A stretch of 64,000 nt of DNA from Deltaproteobacteria bacterium (GCA_021737785.1 JAIPDI010000029.1:1-64000); one strand, 5' to 3'; numbered from the stretch's first letter, positions 1-8,761 are shown. Program-made: numbers and translations. Notes: generated by a model not told the origin, from the letters alone.

Positions 1-1272
1 TTCTTCCAGCGCCACCTCGACGCCCAGGGCCGGTCGGTAGGGCCGGAAGGAATTCATGCTTTCCACCACATCGGCCACGCCCAGGATCCTTGCCTCAATG
101 AGGATATCTTCACCGGACAATCCCTGGGGATAGCCGGAATGATCCATCCGTTCATGATGCTGCAGCACAATCTCCGGGATCGGATAAGACCAGTCTATCT
201 CTTTCAGAATGTCGTAGCCGATACGGGAGTGGGCCTTCAGGAGAGACATCTCTATTTCTGACAGATGACCCGGCTTGTTGAGGATCTCAGCCGGAACAGA
301 GATCTTGCCGATGTCGTGAATACTGCCCGCCATACGGATGGCATCGATCTGAGTCCCTGGAAGGTTCATCTCCTGGGCGATGGTGCGGGCCAGTTCGGTG
401 ACGCGCCGTTGATGGCCGGCCGTATAGGGGTCCTTCTTTTCAACCACCTGCACCACGAGCTTGATGACGCCATTGAGATTCCCCCGCAACATCTCCAGGA
501 TCTTTTCCAGCCTCTGCTGGTCATGCTTCTGTCTGGAAATATTTTTGACAATTGTCTGATACTCCCGGACGCTGCCGTCAGGGGCCAACCGGCCGGTCGA
601 GCTGATCAGGCATGTCACCCCTTCCCCGTCCCGCCGGCGAAATCGGGTTTCAAGGTCCTTGACATACCCCATGTCCAGGATGTCCCGTCTGATCTCATTG
701 AAATCATTGGGGTCAAGGAATACTTCGTCGGCCCTCATGTGCATCAGCTCTGCCCTGGCATACCCCAGAAGATCCAGTGATGCTTGGTTAAACTCAATGA
801 ATCCATTGCCCTTGGAGGTAATGAAGATGGCGTCTCTGGAACCCTCGAAAAGGGTCCGATAGCGCTCCTCGCTTTCCTGAAGGGCGCTGGCCAGTTCCCG
901 CTTTTCAACGGCCCTGCGAATCACCCCGAGCAGTTTTCCTGCATCGAAAGGCTTCTCCACATACCGGTACGCATGGAGATTGACTGCGTCGATCGCCGAG
1001 GACTGGGACGCATATCCGGTCACAAAGATGCCTTCTGTCGCGGGGGAACGCTCCTTGATCCCCTTCAGCACGTCGAGGCCGGACATGTCCCCCAGTTTCA
1101 GGTCTATGAGTGCAACCGCGACCTCGTTCTCCTCGGCACACTTCAAGGCATCCCTTCCGGTCGCGGCGATCACGGGCACATACCCCTCTTTTCTGAGTAT
1201 TCCGGAGAGGTTCCCCCTGAAATCGGCGTCGTCATCGACAATAAGGATGGCATATTCTGCGTTCTTAGGCAT
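1..1272 (-). CDS. Response regulator with PAS and HD-GYP domains (C-terminus cut by window edge)
   Basis: Partial gene running off the left edge. About 424 residues are visible: a receiver domain (residues 5-120, acidic DDD cluster and phospho-acceptor in ALIDLK, KPF near its end), a PAS-like domain (about 130-250), then an HD-GYP domain with HDIGK, HHERMDHSGYP and a GYP core. HD-GYP proteins are usually cyclic-di-GMP phosphodiesterases; the usual DGSGYP reads DHSGYP here. The ATG at 1272 is chosen because GGAGA lies 7 bases upstream; an in-frame ATG at 1293 lacks a ribosome site. It follows a histidine kinase gene at 1395, so the two may form a pair. Link to gas vesicles is by position only. 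Confidence 0.85.
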   Translation of the reverse strand, partial: MPKNAEYAILIVDDDADFRGNLSGILRKEGYVPVIAATGRDALKCAEENEVAVALIDLKLGDMSGLDVLKGIKERSPATEGIFVTGYASQSSAIDAVNLHAYRYVEKPFDAGKLLGVIRRAVEKRELASALQESEERYRTLFEGSRDAIFITSKGNGFIEFNQASLDLLGYARAELMHMRADEVFLDPNDFNEIRRDILDMGYVKDLETRFRRRDGEGVTCLISSTGRLAPDGSVREYQTIVKNISRQKHDQQRLEKILEMLRGNLNGVIKLVVQVVEKKDPYTAGHQRRVTELARTIAQEMNLPGTQIDAIRMAGSIHDIGKISVPAEILNKPGHLSEIEMSLLKAHSRIGYDILKEIDWSYPIPEIVLQHHERMDHSGYPQGLSGEDILIEARILGVADVVESMNSFRPYRPALGVEVALEE

Positions 1273-1331
1273 GGGTTCGTCTCCAGTTGCCATGAAAATG
1301 CGGCGGAGTCCAAGGTCAAGAGTTTAGTCCT

Positions 1332-1375
1332 GGCCTGTCTGCGCGCCCGGCATGGCGGGCAGGCCGGTAAAAGGC
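1332..1375. repeat. Palindromic hairpin between kinase and HD-GYP genes
   Basis: GGCCTG and CAGGCC bracket an inner GC-rich palindrome (GCCCG, CGGGC). It resembles REP-type intergenic palindromes. No T-run follows on either strand, so it is not called a terminator. Confidence 0.4.
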
Positions 1376-1394
1376 TCACGCCTGAACTACGATT

Positions 1395-2285
1395 TTAGCG
1401 CCTTCCTTTCTTTATGGGCAGCAGGACCTTGATGGTGGTTCCCTTGCCGACCTCGCTCTCACAGGCGATGCTTCCGCCGTGTGCCTCGACGATGCGGCGG
1501 CTGATGAAGAGGTCCAGACCCGTTCCCTGGCCTGCGGGTTTGGTGGTATAAAAAGGCTCGAACACCTTATCGCGGTGTTCCGCGGGGATGCCGCAACCGG
1601 TATCCGAAATGGTCAATTGAACAAACCCGCCTTTACGCCGCACATCCACATCGATCTTTTTCTTACGGGTCTCTTTTACGCTGTCCAGGGCATTGCCAAT
1701 CAAATTGAAAATTACCTGCTGAATCTGGCTGGGCCGCATCCAGATTCGAGGGGTCCCTCTGGCGGCATGCCGATGAATAGACGCCTTTTCCTTATCGGCA
1801 CGGGAGAAAAGGAGGTCGATCACACGGGCGCAGATCGCCGTGCAGCTCTCCATCTGATAAGCATCTTTGTCTGACACATCCACCGGCGACAGCAGCGACA
1901 GGAGAGGGACGGAATCATGCCCGCTCCCTTTTTTGCCTGCCTGCTTGAGACAGTGCCTGACGGAATTAAGAATCGCCTCCAACGAATCCTTATGCTTCTG
2001 AACATGACCCAACCGTGTATGGGCGGATCGCACGGCCTCGTGGAACCGATTGGCCTTGTTGTGCATCCGCCTTTCCCACAGCCGCTGCATATCGGCCACC
2101 GACTCTTCCCACGATTTCCACCCGATATGACCGATATCCCGCATGCCGCCAATCAGGTGCCCCCGTCGGATGTTTCGTACATGACGAATCGGGATCTGCC
2201 GGCTCGCCACATCGCCGGGAGTGACCAGGCGGGTTCCCATGACCTGGCCCCGTTGTGGGTGTCGTAACGCTTGCATCGTTTTCAT
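1395..2285 (-). CDS. Histidine kinase-like ATPase protein without a recognisable H-box
   Basis: 296 residues. The C-terminal half is a clear HATPase_c domain: N-box QVIFNLIGNALDSV, G1 box DTGCGIP, F-box with FEPFYTTK, and G2 box GQGTGLDLF. The upstream helical region (about residues 70-130) should carry a phospho-accepting histidine in an HExxNP-like context, but none is recognisable. It may be a degenerate kinase, may use an atypical histidine, or may be a phosphatase partner. A G-rich stretch (GGGGGG) 5 bases before the ATG serves as ribosome site. The HD-GYP response regulator lies 122 bases downstream and is the likely partner. An AATGAC-type repeat array lies immediately upstream. Confidence 0.75.
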   Translation of the reverse strand: MKTMQALRHPQRGQVMGTRLVTPGDVASRQIPIRHVRNIRRGHLIGGMRDIGHIGWKSWEESVADMQRLWERRMHNKANRFHEAVRSAHTRLGHVQKHKDSLEAILNSVRHCLKQAGKKGSGHDSVPLLSLLSPVDVSDKDAYQMESCTAICARVIDLLFSRADKEKASIHRHAARGTPRIWMRPSQIQQVIFNLIGNALDSVKETRKKKIDVDVRRKGGFVQLTISDTGCGIPAEHRDKVFEPFYTTKPAGQGTGLDLFISRRIVEAHGGSIACESEVGKGTTIKVLLPIKKGRR

Positions 2286-2317
2286 GGCGCCCCCCTTTGG
2301 ATTGAGGATTGAGGATT

Positions 2318-2540
2318 TGGCCTGCGGCCGTCATTCGCTTCGCTGTCATTTGGCTTCGCTGTCATTTGCCCTTCGGGCGTCATTCAGTGGTCATTCGGTG
2401 GTCATTCGGTTGCCCGTGAAATTCCCGATGGGGACAGCGCAGCGTATTTCACTGGGGTCATTTATTGTCATTCCGTTGTTTCTTAATCTTCCACGTTCCG
2501 AGCTCCGCGTTCCGCGTTCGAAGGAGGTCTCATTCAGTGG
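2318..2540. repeat. AATGAC mini-hairpin array plus GAACGCGG-type repeats
   Basis: Read on the minus strand, AATGAC units alternate with short palindromes (GGCCGCAGGCC, AGCGAAGC, GCCCGAAGGGC). A second stretch (about 2490-2520) repeats GAACGCGGAAC-like hexamers with a GAGCTC core. The array continues into the 3' end of the next gene. Confidence 0.8.
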
Positions 2541-3509
2541 TCATTGGATCGCCATTCCGTGGACTTTGGACTTCGGACGTTGCACTTTTGTCAAGCGGAT
2601 TTCCAGAAAGCCGTTTCTGATGTGCATCATAGGGTCATGCGGCGTCACCTCGCAGGGCAGGTCCAGTTTCACCCGCAGGGAGGCTCCCAGCTTATGGCAT
2701 CGCACCAACACCTGATCGCCAGTGAAATCCAATTTCAGGTCGTTCAGTTCAACGCCTCGCACCTCCATAATAACCCGGATCGTTTCTCCCTCCTCAAAGA
2801 TGTCCATCAACCGTTCTTCACTCGGCAGGAGGGGCGTCTTTTGACCGATCAGCCACCAACTGAAGGTGACGGTTTCACCGCTTTCGGGATCGACCCGCTT
2901 CCTTTCAAAGGACAAAATGGGGCAACCGAGGAGTTTCTGGGAGATGGGGTTGATGGTTTCCGTGATCAGAGAGAGGACGTGCAGATGGTCCGGGGCCGCT
3001 ATCAGGTCTGCCAGCCGGTTGATCCTCGCATGGCGGTACTCCCACAGGTGCCAAGCAATTTCTCTCCCGTCAGCGTCTAACTGATCCGCAATCCGTTGGA
3101 TGGTTTCAAAATCGATCTTGAGGAAACAGAGCTGTTGGATCTTTGCCTTCCACTCTGAAATACGGTTCGTGATCAGCAGGACCTTTCCGCCCCGAGATCC
3201 TTCAATAGCATCATAGGTGATGCAGAGGGCGTCTCGGACCTTCAGAACGTAGTAGTGTCGCTCATCGGTAAGCTCCCTTATCCTGTCAACGGCAATCTGA
3301 AATTTGATCTGGGGTCGCCGGTAGTAGATCAATCGCTGATTGGTCAAAAAGATCTGAACAGGCCGCCATCCCCTCACGTGCCGTTCCCTGTAACCGCCCT
3401 GGGCCTCCAAAACCACCTCTTCCCCATGGAGAAATTCAGGCGCTGCGTTCTTCTGCGGGGGCATGCTCCGCCTTGCGGGCTTCAGGGCTATGGGGGTTCT
3501 TCTCATCAT
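2541..3509 (-). CDS. Gas vesicle island protein: PH-like domain plus Hsp20/GvpH-like domain
   Basis: 322 residues, not a single known family. Residues 25-125 form a bacterial PH/GRAM-like module (GEEVVLEAQGG, then WRPVQIFLTNQRLIYYR) that resembles the middle of the GvpA-family protein at 6707-7453. A middle region (about 125-225) is not recognised. The C-terminus (about 235-315) is alpha-crystallin-like: VIMEVRGVELNDLKL, LPCEVTPHD and RNGFLEIRLTK match the Hsp20 pattern of conserved hydrophobics and NGxLEIxL. A role as a small chaperone in vesicle assembly is inferred. The last dozen residues and the TGA stop are encoded by repeat DNA (GTCCGAAGTCC units and an AATGAC unit). The ATG at 3509 also sits in a repeat array; ATG at 3464 is an alternative. 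Confidence 0.7.
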   Translation of the reverse strand: MMRRTPIALKPARRSMPPQKNAAPEFLHGEEVVLEAQGGYRERHVRGWRPVQIFLTNQRLIYYRRPQIKFQIAVDRIRELTDERHYYVLKVRDALCITYDAIEGSRGGKVLLITNRISEWKAKIQQLCFLKIDFETIQRIADQLDADGREIAWHLWEYRHARINRLADLIAAPDHLHVLSLITETINPISQKLLGCPILSFERKRVDPESGETVTFSWWLIGQKTPLLPSEERLMDIFEEGETIRVIMEVRGVELNDLKLDFTGDQVLVRCHKLGASLRVKLDLPCEVTPHDPMMHIRNGFLEIRLTKVQRPKSKVHGMAIQ

Positions 3510-3618
3510 TGGTCATTGGGCTTCGCCGTCACTTGGCCTGCGGCCGTCATTCGCTGCGCTGTCATTAGCCCTTCGGGCGTCATTGGACTTTGGACCTTGG
3601 ACTTCGGACTTTGGACCA
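3505..3618. repeat. AATGAC mini-hairpin array and GTCCGAAGTCC repeats
   Basis: Minus-strand reading gives GTCCAAAGTCC, GTCCGAAGTCC and GTCCAAGGTCC units, then AATGAC units with GCCCGAAGGGC, AGCGCAGC and GGCCGCAGGCC palindromes. It fills the whole space between dnaK and the PH-Hsp20 gene and includes the ATG of the latter. Confidence 0.8.
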
Positions 3619-5325
3619 TCACGATCTCTCCAGCATCTTCCTCAACTGCTCCGTCCTTTCCGCAATCACTTGACTTTCCCCTTCGCTCAGGGCCTCTTTC
3701 AGGTTTAAGACAGCCCCCTCAATCAGTCGTTTGGAAGTCGTGGCAAGCTTTTTCTCTTTCTCCTCAAGGAAGAGTTCAGCCCCGTGGATCATGCCGTCGG
3801 CCCGGATATTGATCTCGGCCCCTTCCCGCATTTTCATGTCCTCTTCAGCATGGGCCTCTGCTTCCCTGACCGCCTGTTCCACCTCATCTTCGGACAGGAG
3901 AAATGAGGCGTCAATCTTTATGCCGGTTTTTTCCTCAGTATGAAGCTCCTCGGCAGAAACCTTCACCATTCCGTTTACATCGATTTCAAACATTACCTCT
4001 ACCTGGGCCTTTCCCCTGGACAGGGGGGGAATATCGCTCAACTGAAAATTTCCCAGGCTGATATTGTCGATGGCCATCTCCCGCTCACCCTGGAGGATAT
4101 GAAAATCCATCACGGTTTGATTGTTCTCCGCATTGGTGAATATCTGACTGGCAGAGGTGGGGATAGTGGCGTTTCGGGGGATGATCCTGGCAAAAAGGCC
4201 CCCCTCGGTTTCTATCCCCAATGATAGCGGCGTCACGTCCACCAGTACTACGTTATCGATCTCCCCCATCAGGACGCCCGCCTGAACCGCAGCCCCGATG
4301 CCCACTACTTCGTCGGGGTTTATCCTTATAAACGGCTTTTTACGGAAGGTTTTTTCCACCAGATCTCTCACCGAAGGCATGCGGGTAGAGCCGCCCACCA
4401 GCACCACACGGTCAATTCCGTCCGGCGTCAATCCGGCATCGGCCAGGGCCTGCCGTGTCGGACCCAGGAGTCTTTCCCTCAAGTCGGCCGTCAGCTCTTC
4501 AAACTGCGTTCGATCCATCCTTGCCTCGAAGGTCCGGGTCTGGCCGCCAGCCTTTACAAAAGGGAGACAAACCGTCGAATTCCTTCTGTATGACAATTCC
4601 CGCTTGGCCTTCTCGCTCGCCTCCCTGAGCCACTGAAGGGCCACCGGGTCTGATCCTATGTCCACTCCGTATTCGTGTCTGAGCTCACCGAGGAAATGTG
4701 CCACCAGTCTTTCGTCCCAGTCATCTCCGCCCAATCGGGTATTGCCGCTGACGGCCTTCACATGAAACATTCCGTCCCCGAGTTCCAATATGGACACATC
4801 AAAGGTTCCCCCGCCCAGGTCCCACACGAGAATGGTCTGGATATGTTCGCGATCCAGCCCGTAGGCCAAAGACGCGGCAGTAGGCTCATTGATGATTCGC
4901 ATCACCTCCAGACCGGCCATGCGGGCGGCCTCTTTAGTGGCCTGACGCTGAGCATCATTAAAGTAGGCAGGCACCGTTATGACCGCCCTTTTCACCGCTT
5001 CTCCGGTATGGGTTTCCACATCTTTTTTTATCTTCCGCAGGATAAAGGCCGATATCTCCTGCGGCGAATAGGGTCTCCCGTTGAGAGAAACCCTGTAATC
5101 CGTTCCCATGTGCCGCTTGATGGACATGACGGTCTGTTCCGGATTCGAAACGGCCTGGCGCCTTGCCACCGAACCGACCAACAGGTCGCCCCGGGCAGTC
5201 GCTGCGACAACCGAAGGGGTCAGGTTCTCGCCTTCGGCGTTCTTCACCACCCTTGCCCGGCCGTTCTCGATGATCGCAGCCACTGAGTATGTAGTCCCCA
5301 GGTCTATGCCGACCGCTCGTGTCAA
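3619..5325 (-). CDS. dnaK: Hsp70 chaperone DnaK of the gas vesicle island
   Basis: 568 residues with all Hsp70 ATPase signatures: GIDLGTTYS at the N-terminus, VPAYFNDAQRQATKEA, VWDLGGGTFDVSIL, and VLVGGSTRMPSVR. The substrate-binding domain follows (VTPLSLGIETEGG onward). It is shorter than typical housekeeping DnaK (about 640 residues), with a reduced C-terminal lid, and no grpE or full-length dnaJ is adjacent, so it looks dedicated to the gas vesicle island. The start codon overlaps the stop of the upstream response regulator by 4 bases (ATGA), which implies translational coupling. Candidate co-chaperones are the J-domain-GvpF/L protein (12205-13248) and the two CxxCxGxG zinc proteins. Confidence 0.93.
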   Translation of the reverse strand: MTRAVGIDLGTTYSVAAIIENGRARVVKNAEGENLTPSVVAATARGDLLVGSVARRQAVSNPEQTVMSIKRHMGTDYRVSLNGRPYSPQEISAFILRKIKKDVETHTGEAVKRAVITVPAYFNDAQRQATKEAARMAGLEVMRIINEPTAASLAYGLDREHIQTILVWDLGGGTFDVSILELGDGMFHVKAVSGNTRLGGDDWDERLVAHFLGELRHEYGVDIGSDPVALQWLREASEKAKRELSYRRNSTVCLPFVKAGGQTRTFEARMDRTQFEELTADLRERLLGPTRQALADAGLTPDGIDRVVLVGGSTRMPSVRDLVEKTFRKKPFIRINPDEVVGIGAAVQAGVLMGEIDNVVLVDVTPLSLGIETEGGLFARIIPRNATIPTSASQIFTNAENNQTVMDFHILQGEREMAIDNISLGNFQLSDIPPLSRGKAQVEVMFEIDVNGMVKVSAEELHTEEKTGIKIDASFLLSEDEVEQAVREAEAHAEEDMKMREGAEINIRADGMIHGAELFLEEKEKKLATTSKRLIEGAVLNLKEALSEGESQVIAERTEQLRKMLERS

Positions 5326-5939
5326 TTTTCACCTCCGCCGGAAAACTGCCCAATGGCATTCATAATCTTTTCCTCACTCAATGGCTTGTCGATAAAACTG
5401 TGTATGCCCTTTTTCTTTGCGTCCAGCCTCCTCTCCTCGCTCCCGTAGGCAGAAATAATCACAACGACCGCATCCGGGCTCATTGACTGGATCTCAGGAA
5501 GGACATCCATGCCGTCGCCGTCAGGGAGTTTCAGGTCGAGGAATATCAGATCCGGGGGTTCCCTCAGGCAGGCCACGGCCTCACCGATGGTGTTGGCCGT
5601 GGCCACGCTGTATCCCCTGTTTTTCAGGGAAGTGGAAAGGAGCCAGCACAGGTCTTCTTCGTCATCCACGATCAGGATATTCTCTATCTCCTTTTTGGGA
5701 AAAGGAAGAGATGATTCCTCAAAATCCTCTCTTTGCAGGTGCGCCGCTTCCCGCTGCTCAAAATAGGGCTTCAGCTCTGGAAGATCCTCGGGCCTGCGCC
5801 ATCCCGATAGCCCACTGCGCCAGACGAGCGCCTCGTCCCGTTTGATGATGTCTCTCAGAATCCAGCTCTTGAGCCTCGAGTGATAGATCATCCGGTAGGT
5901 ATCGGCCCCTCGTCTGACGTCATATTTGAGCTCTTTCAT
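5322..5939 (-). CDS. Response regulator with N-terminal GYF_2-like domain
   Basis: 205 residues. Residues 1-75 resemble a GYF_2-type module (DEALVWRSGLSGWRRPEDLPEL), a small protein-interaction fold. Residues 85-205 are a receiver domain (LIVDDEEDL, phospho-acceptor in LIFLDLKLPDGDG, ISAYG, DKPLSEEK). There is no DNA-binding output, so it likely acts through protein contacts. The stop codon overlaps the dnaK start (ATGA) and a histidine kinase lies 15 bases away on the other side. The set looks like a sensory unit acting on chaperone or vesicle assembly rather than on transcription; that role is inferred. Confidence 0.82.
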   Translation of the reverse strand: MKELKYDVRRGADTYRMIYHSRLKSWILRDIIKRDEALVWRSGLSGWRRPEDLPELKPYFEQREAAHLQREDFEESSLPFPKKEIENILIVDDEEDLCWLLSTSLKNRGYSVATANTIGEAVACLREPPDLIFLDLKLPDGDGMDVLPEIQSMSPDAVVVIISAYGSEERRLDAKKKGIHSFIDKPLSEEKIMNAIGQFSGGGEN

Positions 5940-5954
5940 CGTCCCTCTTTTACC

Positions 5955-6710
5955 CTACGTCACCGGCAAGGAAATCGTAAAGACCGTTCCATTCTTCCAC
6001 TCACTCTCAACGCCGATGGTCCCGCCGTGGCTGACAACGATTCCATAGGTAGTCTTCAGGCCGAGTCCCACTCCAGAAGGCTTGGTGCTGAAAAACGGAT
6101 CAAATATCCGGATAATATCCTCTTCAGGGATTCCTCCGCCCGTATCCTGAATCCTTGTGACAAAAAAATCCCCCTCGATTCCTGTCGTGATCGTCATCTT
6201 CCCCCCCTCCGGCATCGATTCAACGGCATTGATCATCACGTTTGAAAAGACCCGGTCGATCCGCTCCTTGTCGACATCTGACATCGATGCTCCGGGCGTA
6301 AACCTCTTGCGAACGTCTATGCGCTGCGAGGCTGTCTGGGTCTTTATGGAGTCCAGGATGCCTTCCAGGATATCGTGGATATCGTGAGGCTGGATATTGA
6401 GTTTTGGCGGTCGGGCGCAGTTGAGGAGTTCAGTGATCAGGAAATTGATCCTTTCCGTATTTCTGATGATAATATCGACATGCCTGGCCCAGGGGCTGTC
6501 TTCCGGAAAGGCCTCCTTGAGTTGCTTGACCGAAAGGGACACGTTGCTGAGAGGGTTTCTGATCTCATGGGCAATACTGGCAGCGATTCTCCCCGTGAAC
6601 GCAAGCCGTTCCGAAAAAATGGATTCATCCTCACGATTAAGCTGTTCTCTCGAACGGTCATGCCCTAATTCATTCATTTGCTTCTTCCTCCCACGCTTAC
6701 CGAGCCTCAT
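5955..6710 (-). CDS. Cytoplasmic sensor histidine kinase
   Basis: 251 residues. HisKA H-box SIAHEIRNPLSNV (about residue 47), N-box-like FSNVMINAVESM, G1 box DTGGGIP, F-box FDPFFSTKPSG and G2 box VGLGLKTTYG are all present. There is no signal peptide, transmembrane segment or sensor domain, so the input is probably another cytoplasmic protein. The start overlaps the stop of the upstream GvpA-PH-zinc ribbon gene by 4 bases, and the response regulator at 5322-5939 follows after 15 bases. The two form an evident kinase/regulator pair embedded in the gas vesicle operon. Confidence 0.88.
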   Translation of the reverse strand: MRLGKRGRKKQMNELGHDRSREQLNREDESIFSERLAFTGRIAASIAHEIRNPLSNVSLSVKQLKEAFPEDSPWARHVDIIIRNTERINFLITELLNCARPPKLNIQPHDIHDILEGILDSIKTQTASQRIDVRKRFTPGASMSDVDKERIDRVFSNVMINAVESMPEGGKMTITTGIEGDFFVTRIQDTGGGIPEEDIIRIFDPFFSTKPSGVGLGLKTTYGIVVSHGGTIGVESEWKNGTVFTISLPVT

Positions 6711-7453
6711 GTCAACGCTTCGATTCCTTCAGCCCTCTTAACCGGGCTGATCCAGCCGCACGCCCCACACCCCTCCTGCAACAGCTCCTTTATCAAGGCC
6801 CGTTTTCCACATTGGGGGCAGGTCTCTGTTTCTTCTCCTTCGGCATATTCTTCAACAGGGGGCAGCGTCAGAGGTCCTTGAGGACGAAGCCCTGCTTCTT
6901 CCATCCTGTTTTCTATAGCCTCTTTCAGTTGACGGACATCCAGCGCAGTCAGCCTGCGCACGTCTTCTCCTTCAAGCAGGAGACACAGTTCATCCTTCAC
7001 CCGTTCATCGCGAACCCGATCCCCAACCCTGACCATCAGGCCCCGGATCTTGCTCAGGGGGACTTCAAAAAGTATCTTATTGAAATCCTGATGATAAAGG
7101 AGCAACCTCTCGTCAGTCAAATAGAAACAGGCGTATCTCCAGGCCGTGTAGATTCCCTCTTTTGAATAGAGCGCCCCCAGCATCTTAAGGAGCACCTTTT
7201 CCCCCGCCATCAAGGCATCCTTCTTGTTCTTTCTGTTTTCCCTTTCCCATGCCCTGGTCTTTTCGTCCCATGCCTGCATGATCCCGTATTTGAGCATGGT
7301 CTCCATCCCGGCCAGGGCCGCCCTCAGGTTGACGCCGATCAACGGGATGCCCGCCACTGAAACAATCACATCGGCATGGATCAACAGGCCCTTGTCCAGG
7401 ACCCGGTCAAGGAGGTCTGTCAGGGTTCCATTTGTGTTGCGTTGAGGGGTCAT
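6707..7453 (-). CDS. GvpA/GvpJ-family protein fused to PH-like domain and zinc ribbon
   Basis: 248 residues in three parts. Residues 10-55 are a GvpA/J domain (LTDLLDRVLDKGLLI, VSVAGIPLIGVNLRAAL). Residues 85-185 form a PH/GRAM-like module (GEKVLLKMLGALY, CFYLTDERLLLYH) like that in the protein at 2541-3509. Residues 213-240 are a zinc ribbon (CPQCGK, then CGACGW) shared with the GvpA-family protein at 9228-9587. GvpJ/M/S-type GvpA relatives are minor vesicle proteins thought to act in nucleation or tips; the extra domains suggest an adaptor. The ATG lies inside a repeat array without a clear ribosome site. Confidence 0.85.
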   Translation of the reverse strand: MTPQRNTNGTLTDLLDRVLDKGLLIHADVIVSVAGIPLIGVNLRAALAGMETMLKYGIMQAWDEKTRAWERENRKNKKDALMAGEKVLLKMLGALYSKEGIYTAWRYACFYLTDERLLLYHQDFNKILFEVPLSKIRGLMVRVGDRVRDERVKDELCLLLEGEDVRRLTALDVRQLKEAIENRMEEAGLRPQGPLTLPPVEEYAEGEETETCPQCGKRALIKELLQEGCGACGWISPVKRAEGIEALT

Positions 7454-7454
7454 A

Positions 7455-7560
7455 TCGCTGTGCTGTCATTGGTCCTTCGGGCGTCATTTGGCTTCGCCGT
7501 CATTCAATGGTCATTCGGTGGTCATTCGGTGGCAACAGATCTTCCGCCTTTCCCGTTCCG
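7455..7560. repeat. AATGAC mini-hairpin array
   Basis: On the minus strand: AATGACCACCGAATGACC units, AATGACGGCGAAGCC, AATGACGCCCGAAGGACC, then AATGACAGCACAGCG, whose next bases include the ATG of the 6707-7453 gene. A GGAACGGG stretch lies at its left edge. Confidence 0.8.
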
Positions 7561-7563
7561 CGC

Positions 7564-8631
7564 TCACACAAAGGAATAGGGGGGCCAGGGTCCTGTATAT
7601 CGAACTGAAAAGTCTTCAAGGGCATCGATCTTTTCCAATTCATCACCCAATTCCCTGCTCCCTCCCTTTGGAAGCAGGCAGGATAGATTCAGGAGCATCT
7701 GTTTCTCTTCATTTTCGGTTTTCTGGGTCTTTTCGACACGAATATCATCCGCATGAGGAATTATTTTTTCATAAAATTCCCTGAAATACTGATCCGCCCG
7801 CTTCTCCATTTCGTTGCGCAACAGCCCTTCCAGTTTCTGCCGGTACATATAGGCGAGGCCGCGCGGCTTTGACTCTATTTCGTTGCTCAGGTTCCTAATT
7901 TCCGGATTCTCATCGGCCATTTTTTGCGCGGCCGTTCTCTTATCCCACAGGACCTGAACGCCGTATTCGGCCCTGCCTCTGACCTTTTCCATTTTTGCCT
8001 TCAGATTGTCATAATCATCGTCGAGCCATTTCTTCATAGTCTCCTCCGGATCAAGCGCGGCATCCCCCTGAATGATGGTGTCGAAGCCGATCGGGATGAC
8101 CGTTCCGAACCTGTCCCAGGCTGCATCCACAACCTTCTGATGGGTTATGACCCACCCTTTCACAATCTCCGGGTCTTCTGATTGGTATGGCCTGGCAGGA
8201 CAATTGTGGACGATTGCGGAGAGACCGTTATAAGGGATTGAATAGACCGCATTTTCTTCTAACCCTATGTTGCCAAGGCTCCCACCTTCGGTGCTGTCGG
8301 CAATGCAGTAGAGGTACCTTCCGAACGCGGAATGGGGAGCGCGGAGCGCGGAGTTTGGATTTCCAGGGTCCGTGGTCTGAGGTCTGATGTCCGATGTCCT
8401 ATGTCCAAGACCAGGGGACAGATCAACAACGGGTTGGTTCTCCGCTATTTCAGAAGGTTCTCCCTGCAAATCTCCTAATGCCTTGCATACCGATTCGTGA
8501 ACGGCTGCCTTGAGTTCGGGGAGAAGGGAGTTCTTCACCATTTCCTTAATCAAGTCGTCATGTTCGCCGATGACCATCTTGATTTCTTGTCGTACAAGCG
8601 TTTTGATGACATCTTTCAGGTTCGTCGCCAT
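7564..8631 (-). CDS. GvpF/GvpL family gas vesicle protein with N-terminal extension
   Basis: 355 residues from ATG 8631. Residues from about 105 are a GvpF/L domain: RYLYCIADS start, AHQKV-like ITHQKVVDAAW, IPIGFDTII, and the family C-terminal signature GPWPPYSFV. GvpF/L proteins are essential accessory proteins that bind GvpA during early assembly. Residues 1-70 form an added amphipathic helical region not seen in the other copies here. The linker (about residues 74-104) is encoded by intergenic-type repeat DNA read in frame, rich in Ser, Pro, Thr and Ala. A start at 8673 is possible, but its first codons come from the repeat array. GGGTGA lies upstream of 8631. Confidence 0.87.
   Translation of the reverse strand: MATNLKDVIKTLVRQEIKMVIGEHDDLIKEMVKNSLLPELKAAVHESVCKALGDLQGEPSEIAENQPVVDLSPGLGHRTSDIRPQTTDPGNPNSALRAPHSAFGRYLYCIADSTEGGSLGNIGLEENAVYSIPYNGLSAIVHNCPARPYQSEDPEIVKGWVITHQKVVDAAWDRFGTVIPIGFDTIIQGDAALDPEETMKKWLDDDYDNLKAKMEKVRGRAEYGVQVLWDKRTAAQKMADENPEIRNLSNEIESKPRGLAYMYRQKLEGLLRNEMEKRADQYFREFYEKIIPHADDIRVEKTQKTENEEKQMLLNLSCLLPKGGSRELGDELEKIDALEDFSVRYTGPWPPYSFV
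8318..8410. repeat. Intergenic-type repeat read through inside a gvpF/L gene
   Basis: On the minus strand, GGACATCGGACATCAGACC-like units followed by CGCGCTCCGCGCTCC and TTCCGCGTTC lie in frame between the N-terminal extension and the GvpF/L domain. The repeat classes are the same as those between genes. Confidence 0.65.
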
Positions 8632-8644
8632 TCGATTGTCACCC

Positions 8645-8761
8645 GTTTTGTTGTCATGTGGCTGCGCTGTCATTAGGCTTCGCCGTCAGTTGCCCTTCGG
8701 GCGTCATTCGCTGCGTTGTCATTTCGCCTGCGGGCGTCATTCATGGTCATTTTGTTGTTTC
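8645..8761. repeat. AATGAC mini-hairpin array
   Basis: Minus-strand units include AATGACCATGAATGAC, GCCCGCAGGCG, AATGACAACGCAGCG, AATGACGCCCGAAGGGC, AACTGACGGCGAAGCC and AATGACAGCGCAGCC. The GAACGCGGAACGCGG stretch at 8775-8800 continues the array into the 3' end of gvpK. Confidence 0.8.

Noticed and set aside
784-1398. 204-residue plus-strand ORF
   Set aside because: Antisense to the HD-GYP response regulator and without recognisable domains.
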